Assembly (NCBI GenBank): GCA_022410635.1 | Contig: JAJVDF010000282.1 | Coordinates: forward strand, 484,251-548,250 | Direction of reading: 5' to 3' | Source: Tretioscincus oriximinensis | Lineage: Eukaryota > Chordata > Lepidosauria > Squamata > Gymnophthalmidae | Length of the DNA stretch: 64,000 nt | Shown here: one piece after another, positions 21,901 through 33,900 of the stretch | How positions within the stretch are numbered: the stretch's first letter is position 1 | Layout of the letters: each line of letters starts with the position of its first letter | The notes under the pieces: model-generated | Databases searched by the model: none | Seen by the model: only the letters and a program-made list of their open reading frames with translations | What the model was told of the DNA's origin: nothing | Made by a program: the position numbers and the translations under genes

Positions 21901-24900
21901 GATCCTTGTCAAAATTCAATATGGGCCTCCTAATATTTATCTGGTGATGCTATTTCAATGTTCAGCATTTTAGAAGACTTAAAAAATAGCTTTTTGGTCA
22001 GAGAATGCCACTAATTTTCTCCTGTACCATCAACATTTTCATTTTTCAGTAAAAATCAGCTGTTAACATTACTAATGGCTTTTTGATCTGTTATTAAAAT
22101 GATTCTCCTTGTTGTTATCACTTTAATTAGAATTCATATTTATAACAATATTTTAAAACTTTTTGCCACAGCGTTTTACCAACGAGGATCACTTGGCTGT
22201 CCATAAACATAAACATGAGATGACACTGAAATTTGGTCCAGCTCGTAATGACAGTGTCATTGTAGCTGGTTAGTATATATTTTTATTAATCCATCTTTCT
22301 TTTGGCATATGCACATATTTTGTGTATTTTCTGTCTATGACTCCAATTTTGTAGGCTAATCAGAACCAAAGGATTCCTCTCTTAATAAAATGAATGGTAA
22401 CTGTTGCCTTTTATTCCTACGTAGTCTTTCTGTCCAGGCTTTGTATTTTGAATAATGAGCTTAGTCCAATTAAGCTCTCGCCTTTGTAGCTTTTCTTATG
22501 CAAAATCACACTCAGCCTTTAGACTCGGAAACTGAACATAGAAAGGATCAAATATTCACAGAATCAAAATATTCAGAATCAAAATCATGTATCTTAAGTG
22601 TTTGGGGATAAAGGGAGGATCAGAATTGTAATAAAGTTCNTTTTTTTGCATATTATTTGCTTTTTCTTGTTAGTATATTACATCTTGAGAAAACAGATTA
22701 AATGCAATATTCAAATACATAATTTATTTCCAAAATTACGCAACTACTTTGTTAAGTGAAGCATTTCATTGATATAACAAAATTATTTCCCATTTACATT
22801 TTACATTCCAATACTAAGGGTATAAATGGCTACTAGTATGGATATTTGGAAACTGCTTCTGAGATGGAGCAGCAAGAAGTATTCCTGAAATACCATTTGC
22901 AGGGAGTTGAGACAGGTGAGGGTTTTGCCTTCTTCTGTTTCAGACTCCCCAGTGCAATTGGTGGGCCACTGTGTGAGACAGAAGGCTGGACTAGATGGGT
23001 TCTGATTCCATTCAGCAGGGCTCCTCTTAGATTCTTAATATGACCAGAATGAGGCATATATGAGCACTGTGAAAGGGGCAGGTTACGTCTTTATCAAGGG
23101 TACTTGCCATGAACATTCTTTCTCAGTGGACTATTCTGAAAAATGCAAAACATAGATGTTTTAGTTCTACAGTAGGATATCAGACAGAGAAAATGGAATC
23201 GGCTATATCAGGGCTGTATTTTGCCTATGAGCTGTAATTTACTTACCTTTTTACTTTATTTATTTTATTCCCCTCTTCATTTAGCTACTTTGGTTTTTAT
23301 AATAATAAAAGCAATAAAGAATATTAATATCTTCTTAGTACTACCTGCCTAAATACGGCCCTGGATGGAATGATTCCCAAATGGTTCTTCAATCCGTATC
23401 AGCTTCCATTTCTGATAATGCAGCCCCAGATTTCACCAATAGGAAATGGTACCAGTAGCAAAAAACCTAATAAAATCTTGAACTGTGAAAGAGCTGACCC
23501 ACCTGGAAAAAGCCACTATTAATCATGAGACAAAAAAATTCTTAATAATGGAAACTTCCCTCCTCTCTATAAAGAAACAGAGGATTGTGCAGACAGCTGA
23601 TGCTGGAGGCCTTCAAGCATGAATGGGATGTATTCAGGTGAACTTGGAACTCAGAGTAAAACTGGAAACCAATCTCATTCCTTGTAAAAAACAATTAACA
23701 ATAACTGGTCAACTAATTTTAATATATCTTATTTTAAAATACTTCACTATGTTTTGTAGTTAGAAAGTCTTGGGTAATTAAAAGAAAAAGTTGCAGAAGT
23801 AAGGCTTCTGTGCACTTCCAAACCGAGACAAAATCAGCACACGTGAAACCTTAACTGATAAAGCCAAGAGTTCAAAGATCATCATAATTGTTGAGATGTG
23901 CCTAAATACAGTTAGTTGAATGCACACTGCTCAAAGAAGTCAAGGAATTGTTTGAATTTCACCTTAGTGCCCTGTATCTATCAGGAAAGGAGAGGAATGA
24001 AAAGTGCATTTAAGGAATTTAAAGCAGCAGTTAATGGTGTTTACTCAACTTTCTCTTAGTTCAGGAAGGGATGCAGCCACACTACCCTGCTGATTTCGTT
24101 ACAACACAGTCCACAGGACTGTCACTCCTCCTGCTCTTTAAGCTTTGCTAAAGCTGAAATTTACTCTGATTTGCAATTCATGTTGGAGAAAGAGGAATAG
24201 TGAGCAATACTGAGCCCCCAGGAAGAGAAGCAGTTGCTGATCTTCTCTTTGCTCTGAAATGGTTTCCTATTGAGTTTCTTATTGACAGTTTTCCTATTGA
24301 GTGGTCCATAGGTGAGGTCCATATTGCTATATAGCTAACTCTCTTTCATCTTCAAGGAACAGCTAAAGATTTTTCGTTGCATTTTTTGTTAGCTAATTGG
24401 TCTTCATACATTCTGCTAGTCTTCTGCTAATTGTGAGGATATCAGTTTTGATGGGGGATTCTTTTATAATTAATCCGTTTCTATCTTCTGGAGCTTCAGA
24501 TGTTGCAGTGCATTTTAACTCTGGTTGCTGTTGTTGAGGGCTACCCACATCAACAACCACCAATGCCTGGAGTTCTCTAGCATCTGTTTGCTGCAATGGA
24601 AAGTGGCCAGAATCCTTATTTAAATAAGTAATAGACTGAGAGATTAAAATTCANTTCCTTCTTGGCTCCTCCAAAGAAATATTATGATGTATTTTATGAA
24701 CTAATCTATCAAGCTTGTGTAATAATAGTATTTTATCACTCTTTTTTCCTTATGTGTGAATAGTTCCCAGTGTAAGGGAATATTTTCCATCATAAAAGAT
24801 TGAAATGAAACTAGTAGATTTCGCAAGTTGCTCTAGGCAAAATCCAGGATGGAAGTTTACACCTTTAATAGGTTTACAAAGGCGGTTTCCCCCTTCCCTC

Positions 24901-27900
24901 AGGTGCTGCAGCATTACAAGCTGCACCTGGTGAAAATTCTTCTCTTCTATGGCCATTAAAGGTGCAAACTTCTATCCCCGGTTTTATCAGCTAACTGAAC
25001 CCTATCTTGAATCTATTCCTCAATTCTGTGTGAGAAACTTGCTTTGGTTTGGATGTATGCAACATTAGTTATATAAAATCATACAAATAATAGGAAGCCA
25101 CAATTCCCTCTCTCTCCTTCTTTTTTATTTAATATTAATTGTATGGTGATTATCATTAGAATTTTTTTTTCCGATTCCATAATGCAAATGAACTGTATTT
25201 TGGAGTATTTGGGATGTTGATATTGTTAAACAGGTATGGTTGAAACCAGAAGTGTTTTTTATTTGAATTTTTTGAAATCTGGTATGTCCATCATTTCTTG
25301 TGGATCAAACCTCAATTGAATGAATGGAAGTTGTTTCCTGGAAAACTCTGAAAAAAATTGCAGACAACATGCATTGCAAACTTAGTAAAGGCAAGTTAAG
25401 TTTTATGTTACCGTTTTTAACTTCAGCTGTTCATTCATAAGCCTTGGGATTAAAAAATAATGTATAAGATAGAACTGGTAACTATTTTAAATTGTTCTGG
25501 ATTTCCCTACATGCTTACAAGAATAAGATCTTATTTTATAGCTGCGTTCCTATAGTTGCGTTTGGAAGTTTTGGTGCAATATGATATATATCATGTCTTC
25601 TGTTGCCTACAGTCAACAGACAATAAATAGTTAATCAGGAATCAAGAAGCGTAGTGGTACAGCAGTTAAGAGTCCTGGTGTTTCAGCAGAGATACCAAGT
25701 TCGAAGCTGTGTTGGCTGTGGCCTCTACTGGCCTCAGCTCTAGTCAACCCTGCTATTCAAAACCAAGAAATTGTGATTAAATTAATGGGGATCATCACAT
25801 TGCAGTGGAGAAGATAGAATGTAAGCATTTGGGTATAGGGCAGGGTATAAGTACAAATAAATAAATAAATTTGAATGAAAAATAAAGCTTATAACCTGCT
25901 TTGAGTCCCTTTGGATTAGAAAAACGGGATATAAAAACCCAGTTTTTCTTCTTCAAATCTTTGGCAGTAACAATTGCAGAAAGGAGAAACAACCAAGAAA
26001 GCTTATTGTATTTTTTAAAGTGCTGTTTTTCATTAACTAGTGTTTGTGAAATAGAGTAGATCCTTACAAATCAAAAAGGTTTGTCTTGTTTCCTTCAAGT
26101 TCTTCTAATTATATTTTGATAAAATTATGTTTCAAATGATTTGTTACAATTTTATCTTTTTTTTTCCAAATCAAAGTATAACCAGTAATATTTCAAAGTT
26201 CTTGTGATATTGCTATTGTTATGCCTTAATTAAGACCAATAGGCAATAGAATGCGGATCGGTAAGGGAGTTATTACCTAACAGCTCACTGATCTGTGGAG
26301 TTTAATAGCAGCAGAAGTAGTAACTAGTCTGGATAGCTCTAAGGAAAGGTGTGGATGACAAGTACACCAATGACTGTTGAAATAGATGCCTCCAGATTAG
26401 AAAGAGAGAAAAGATGCCCCTAAAGGCCACTTGTAAGTCGAGAGCAGGTGAAGATTATACTTTTGTTTTTTGCTTGAGTTATTTCTGGTTTAGGGTTCTC
26501 CACAAAAATAAACAGCTTTGCAACTTTAATGGCTATAAAGAGGATGTCTCAGCAGACACAGCAAAGGCACAAATGGCTCAGTCATTAAAGAGACAGTCTT
26601 TCAACTGAGAGATCCATTCTTGAAGCCCTATGTCAGCCGTGAAGAAGTATGAGTGCCCTGTACTGACCTCGGCTTCAGCCAACTCAACTGTTCGAAAGAA
26701 AGTAGATTTGCAGTCTATATTTCAAGTAGATTTGCAATGTACATTTCAAGTAGATGAATGAGTACCACCACTTATATGATGGGTAAGAAAGCATAGATGT
26801 AAGTCTTCAGATGAAAATCAACCTTGTAATCCACACTTGATTCCCTTTGGGTGAGAAGGGTGGAGTATAAAAATTAGATTCTCCTAATGCTGTCAGAACC
26901 AACAGGGGGAAAATCACTTTTTCACACATGTTAAAAATACAAAACTCTGTCTTGTTTTTTTATTGGGAAGCCCTAATATAGAAGCAGTTGGTGGACATGC
27001 AGTGTGAGATAAGATGCTATATTAGATAGGCTGTGACCTGAGCCATCTGGCCTCCTGATATGTTCTTACACTTTTAATTTGCATTAAAAATCCTTTTCTC
27101 TTTTAATTTTAGATCAAACACCAACACCAACTCGATTCCTGAAAAATTGTGAAGAAGTTGGCTTATTCAATGAGCTAGCAAGTCCTTTCGAAAATGAGTT
27201 CAAAAAAGCTTCTGAAGATGACATTAAAAAAGTGTGTTGATGTGGTATCTTTTTGTTTTACTAGTTTGTTCATCTTGATGTTCAGAATTGCAAATATTTT
27301 GTAGACACCAAAGTTTCAAATAGTGTGGAAAAAGTGCCTCCAGAAGTAGTTCTGTGCCTATCAGTATCGATAAATTCCTCGTAGGTGATTTACTTAATAG
27401 TGCCAAATGTTTCTTTTTAATATGGGAATATGTATGTGACAATCTAATTTCCTTTCTTCAAATGCCTGTTTACCACCAAGACTGACTGAAGAGAGTCGTT
27501 TATTGTATTATATCCATCAATAACCATTATGGACTTGAGGGCGCAAGAAAAAAGGGAACAGCTTTTTGGATTCTTTTATCTATAATCTCCACTTCCCAGT
27601 AGACATTACTTAATATTTCTGAATCTGCAATTATATCAGTGAACAGCTACTGTGCTGACCTACCTTACAAGGAAATTATTTCCATAATTTATTCTAGATG
27701 CCTCTAGATTTATCACCCCTTGCAACACCTATTATAAGAAACAAGCTTGAAGAACCTTCAGTTGTTGAGACTACTCATCAGGATAGTCCTTTACCTCACC
27801 CGGAGTCCACAACCAGTGATGAAAAGGTCAGTAAATTCTCAGTTTGACAAGATGCGTTTTGACAAAAGATTGTAGAAGGCCATTAGATGGCAAACATTTT

Positions 27901-30900
27901 TGCTTGCCAGCTTACTGTATAGCATAACCTTAATAAAAGTAGGAAATAAAAGATGATTTCTGATATTCATAGTTGGGCCACTGCTTTGCATAATATGAAG
28001 ATTCCTTTCTAACTAACCACACCCATGCACACCCACACACACATACTAAAAAGGTACACTTGAAAACTGTAACTTTCATTAGCAGTGGCCTTTAATAGTT
28101 CATGTTTGCACTGGATTTTGCACTGTACAAGAATGGTGTAGCAGTGCAACAATTATTTGCAGAATCACATTCTTTTATTGCATGAAATAAAATTGAAATC
28201 AGCAGGCTCATAAGCTACATATCACAATAGTCACTATGTAGATACCTACCTAAAAATTACATTGTGGCAGTGTCTTCTCTAACAGGTTTCTTTGATCCTG
28301 TATTGAATGAATTATGGGCACTGTGTCATACGAATTATGAGCACTGTAATCTAGTCTTCATGTAGGCCAAGAGAGTAGAAAGAGTTTGATGTCCTGTAAG
28401 ACGAATTAAGCCTTTTTGCTCCCAGTTGTTTCCTTTGCTAAGAACTGCAAGTGTTGAGGAAGGAATCTTGAATTTGTGGAGAAACATATTTTTACGGGCT
28501 CAAGATAGTACAAGAACGTAAGTACAAGAACATAAGAGCTGAATCGGGCCACAGCCCATTTAGTCCAGCATTCTGTCTCTCACAGTGGTCCACCAGTTAC
28601 ACTTGGGCATTTGCAAACAGAAGAAAACATGTTTGTGACTCCCTGCAAATGGTTTTTCAAGAACATTGCCNCTTGTTCCATCACAGAGGTAGTATCAAGA
28701 CATCCGTCCTAATTGCTATTGATAAACTTGACTTCCATGAATTTGTCTAATCCTATCATACAGATATCCAGGCTACTAGCTATCACTACCTCTTCTTGAA
28801 GAAAATTCCATAGACCAGGGACATTCTGGGACAAAAATATTTTCCTCTTGTCTGAAAGAAGAAATGTTATGAAAGATTTCCATCAATCTTCCATTCATAC
28901 AACTGAGGCAGGAAAAATTATCTGTGTGAAGACATCTAAGTTGTGATAAAATCTTTAAGGCTTTAAAGTTTATATGATAATGAAATAATTCTAAATGTAA
29001 TACAGAATCAGGCACGGAAACAATTTTTAGAGGGTCAAAACTGTAATGACAGTTTTTCCTGTTCCTTGTAGGAGGTGTCCCTGCAGCAGACGGCACAGCC
29101 GACATCCACAATTGTTCGACCAGCTTCTCTGCAGGTTCCAAATGTGTTGCTTGCAAGTTCTGACTCAAGTGTCATTATTCAGCAGGCCATACCATCACCA
29201 ACGTCTAGCACTGTCATTACCCAGGCTCCATCCTCCAATAGACCAATCGTGTGAGTGTTTAAAATGTCTAAATAAATGATTTTAGCCAATTTCTTTGTAA
29301 GATTTTGTAATCCAATGTTTAACTAATTCCCCATATTGTAACGTCTCCCTGTTTCCTAAGCACTTGTTAGTATTTCAGTATTTATGTTTTAAAACTCATA
29401 AAAACCTTTGATAAGGAGCAGACTTTTTAAAAAAGAAAATTAAGTGACAATTGGGAACGTTACTCATTTGAAAAAAAATGAAAAAGATGTTTGGGGGGGG
29501 GGCTTAAAATGGGGAGCCAGGATATAGTGATAAGTTAATGTGAATTTTATATGCAAACTAGTGGTGAAGTCCGGCTGATAGCAACTACGCTTGATGGCCA
29601 GTGTCTGTGTTGTCTGCCTTCAGGCCACTTGTCCCAGTGGCAGCTGATCCTGCCAGTCTCCCCCAGGAGTGAGAGACAGGCAGGATGGAGACAGCGAGGT
29701 CATGGGAAGCAGGGTAGCTGTTTCTGTTGTGGCAGCAGAAGGCATCATGGTGGGTGACATCCCAGGGTGGAATCCAAGGTGGAGATGGGCCTTACAGTGG
29801 GGTTCAGGACCTCCCAGCAGCCGGTAGGAGTCTTGTAGTTGAGGAAGGTGTTACCACCAGCATCTTCCCGGCGCTTTAGGGCTTCCACCATTGTCTACCT
29901 TCCTGGAAGAGAGGAGCTGAAGCCACGACGTTGGCAACAGTGTGCTCTGACAACACCTTCCCAAAGTCCTGAGGTCTGTGATTGGTCACTACCACTCAGA
30001 ACCTTGGTATCTGCGATTCCTCTTTTATTAATAGTGTGGATACATGTGAAAACTCACAAAGTTCTGATGGAATTAAAGAAATATTGATCTGTTCTTCTAT
30101 TTCCTAAACAATGTGAAGGAATTTATTGTACTGTATATGGAAATTAGCTAAAAATTGATTTCAGAGAAATAGCCGTGTTAGTCTAGCAGAAAGTCCAGCA
30201 AAGGGGCTAGCAGCACTTTGAGACTAACTTGAGAAAAGTGGTTGGCATAAGCTTATGCCAACCACTTTTCTCAAGTTAGTCTCAAAGTGCTGCTAGCCCC
30301 TTTGCTGGACTAAAAATTGATGTTAGACTCCTCCAATAGGAACCTTAATTGGATTGCAATCCAACATAGAATAACATTGAATTGGCTACCTTTTAATTTT
30401 AAATACACCTTAGCTTAAATTAACATTTACAACTACTCAAAAACTTTCAAGAATTGTTATAACGCACAATATAGTTTGTACGGTAAATGCTATTATTTAT
30501 TTTTAGCCCGGTGCCAGGTCCTTTCCCTCTGCTTTTGCATCTTCCGAACGGACAAACCATGCCTGTTGCTATCCCTGCTGCGATCACAAATTCTAGTGTG
30601 CATGTTCCGACAGCAGTTCCAGTAAGTGTAAAAATAACTTAAACACACCTGCTTTTACCATTTCAGAAAGCCCTGATGCTTGGGAACAGTTGAGACTTTT
30701 AACAGTAGTAAATTCTAATCCAGATGAAATGCTTGAGTGAAGCTAAACAGGAGAATAAAAGAGCTTCAGATTTTATCATCCTGAAGAGATAGACTTTTCA
30801 GTGAAAGTACATGTTGCCTACTTTCTGCTGTTAGCCTCTAAGGTGCAGTCACAAGTGGCTCAGTCACTAAGGAGATAGTCTTTCATCTGAGAAATCGGAT

Positions 30901-33900
30901 TTCAAAGCCCTGTGTCAGATGTGGGGAGGGATGAGCACTTTCTACTAGCCTGCAGCTCTAGCCAACTCAACTATTCGAAAGAAATGCAAATTTGTAATCT
31001 GCATTTCAGTTAGATAAATGAGTACCATCATTAACCTGATGGGGAAGATAGAATAAGATGTAAGACTTTGGGCGAAAATTAACCCTGTAAGCCGCTCTGG
31101 AAAAGAGCAGGGTATAAAAACTCAAGTCTTCTTCATCTTTTACGAGACTCCTAACATTACTACATCTTTGAATTCTGCACTGGTCAATATATTTTGGACT
31201 AACAAGTAAACTTGGACTCTCTGGAGAGTCGTACCATCCAGATCCTTTCTTAGGTCATATCAGTATACTAATATACATACTGGTACATATTCTCTGTCCC
31301 CTTTTTAGCCTTACAGTAGTCCTAACATTACAATTTATTTATTAGAAATTAATGGAATTTTTTCCTGTTATTCCCCAATAGGTCACAGTGAGATAACAAC
31401 AAAGATAAAATATACAAATTATGAGAACCTATAAAAGTAAACTTTCTATCCCTAGAATAACCTAACCTCCTGGTCAGAACAAAACCCCGAGTGAGCTAAG
31501 ACTGAAAGGCCTGGATAAAGATGTTAATTTTAACCAGACCCCAAAAACTACAATAGTTGCTCACTATGTATTTTTATTCATATAAGCAGATAATAATAAG
31601 AACAAGTCTGAGTCAAAGCAAGGCATCCAAAGCATTTAAAATAAGCATTTGTCGTTGTGAAAAAAGGCATAGAAAACAGGCAGAAATCCAACAGGCACCC
31701 ATAAAACCTGAAACAAAAATTCTCCATGAAAATGAGAAACTGAAAATTGGTTGTTTTGTTATTGTTGACAACTGGCACCCAGAAATCTATCATACAGTTC
31801 ATTGATAGATCATTTTAGTTATTGATAAAGAAAATGGTGCTTATAAAAAAATTAACTCTGATTCTCTTAAATAGATTGTCAGACCTGTTACCATGGTGCC
31901 TAGTATTCCAGGAATTCCAGGACCCTCTTCACCACAGCCAGTGCAGTCTGAGGCAAAATTGGTAAGTTTTCCATAGGTCTTCCATAGGATGAATTTGTGT
32001 GCATTTTAGTACAAGCAATCCCCATATTTTCTAGACTTGTTTCTCTGCAAACGAGAGGAAATAAGATCCTATGTCAGTGATGACTAACCTATAACACGCA
32101 TGTCAAATGTGACACACCAAGACATTTTGGGTGACACAATGCCAGCCTGATTAAATTAAAATTTAAGAATGAATAGCAAAAATTTAATTTAAAAAGAAAA
32201 AAGAAAAAAAATTGAAAACAAAAAATTTCAGCACATAAATCCTATTAAAAAACCTGAACTATAGATGAAATTAGTAGCGCTTGCTTGGACTTGAAGTGTG
32301 CGGAATATCAACCTTCAATTGAAGATTTAGCGAACGAAATTCAGCAATAACTAATAGTTTTTGCTTCTTTAATAAATACATACTGGGGTTTTTTTTTTAC
32401 TTGTATCCCACCCTATACCTGAAGGTCTCAGGGTGGCCAACCATAAAACAGCAATATAAAATTGACAAAAACTGTATATAAAACAGTATCTAAAAGTGGG
32501 AAGAAAAATGATATTTCTTCAGCAAAAGGACAGGTGAAAAAAATTATTTTTTACTAGAGTCGAGCTACAAATATAACAAAATTACAGATATTTCTGGATA
32601 TGACACAGCACTCAAATTAAGTTGAGTTTTTTTATACAAATTTTGACACATTGAGTTCAAAATGTTTGCCATCNTTATCCTATGTTATTTGATTATTTGC
32701 AAATTCTGATGCTGGACCAATTTTGAGGATATTTTTGTGGAGGAGAGTTAACAGACCCAAGTTTATATTGTTGACTATTGAACTGAATCCTGCTTAAATT
32801 TTGAGTTTGACGGGTAGTGGGTGGGAATTAAAGCATACAGTTTCTTTTATTCCATTATTCCTTCTATTGTCCCATGGCCTTTCTCCTCGCCTATCTATCA
32901 GCCCCTTTTACTGAGTAGAAGTCAGGCTGCAACGTCTGGACCTCTTCAGCCTTGAAAGGTGACATTTGAGAGGCGATCTGGTTAACTTTATGAACTCATT
33001 CTTCCCCAACATGCATGGGATGGACAGGGTGAATAGAGAAAAAATGGTTATCACACAACACTAGGAGCAGAGGGGCACTCCTTGAAACTGATGGGCAGAA
33101 AAGTGAGAACAGACAAAGGAAAGTATTTTTTTCAACCAGAGGGTCATCGGCCTGTGGAATTTTCTTCCTGAAGAGGTAGTGGTAGCTAACAGCTTGGATA
33201 GTTTCAAGAGACAGATTTATAGACACCAAGGATATAAATGGGTACTAGGATTGATGACTGGATGTTGCCTCTGGGATGGAGCAACAGGCAGGACTCCTGA
33301 AATACCATTTGCAGGGAGTCATGAACAGGTGAATATTTTGCTTTCCTCTGTTAAGACTGCCCAGGTGTATCTGGTGGGCCTCTGTGTGAGACAGAATGCT
33401 GGACTTGATGGGCTCTGGCCCAATCCAGTATGTCTCTTCTTACGTTCTTAGCCTACTAAGTTTTTCGGAGCTCTCCAGCAGCAGCATGCAAAAACGGGTA
33501 GGTAAAGGCAGGACGGTGGCTGCCTATATACTGCACTAGCCCTAAACTGTGTTGCCTTGCCTTGTATGTAGAGGCAGCCTTAGTCTACCCAAACGTGTGC
33601 TACCCATTTTTTTTTATTAAGCATTGAAGTCCTCTTGTTAGAAATTCTGATCCAGATTAACACAGCTGCTTCTTTGAATTAAAGATTCAAAGAAGCAGCT
33701 GCTGGTGCATCCATTTACCAAATGAGACTTGTCTGTGACTTACTAGTCCTTTTACTAATTTAGATTGCTTCAGCAGTTCAAATGTTTGTCATTGGTTCTA
33801 ACAGATAAATGAGCTGATAATATGTTTTATATAAGCGTCATATGATCTACTGTGAAATATTGCAAACAAATCTGATTTCATCTAACAAAACATGCTTCCA

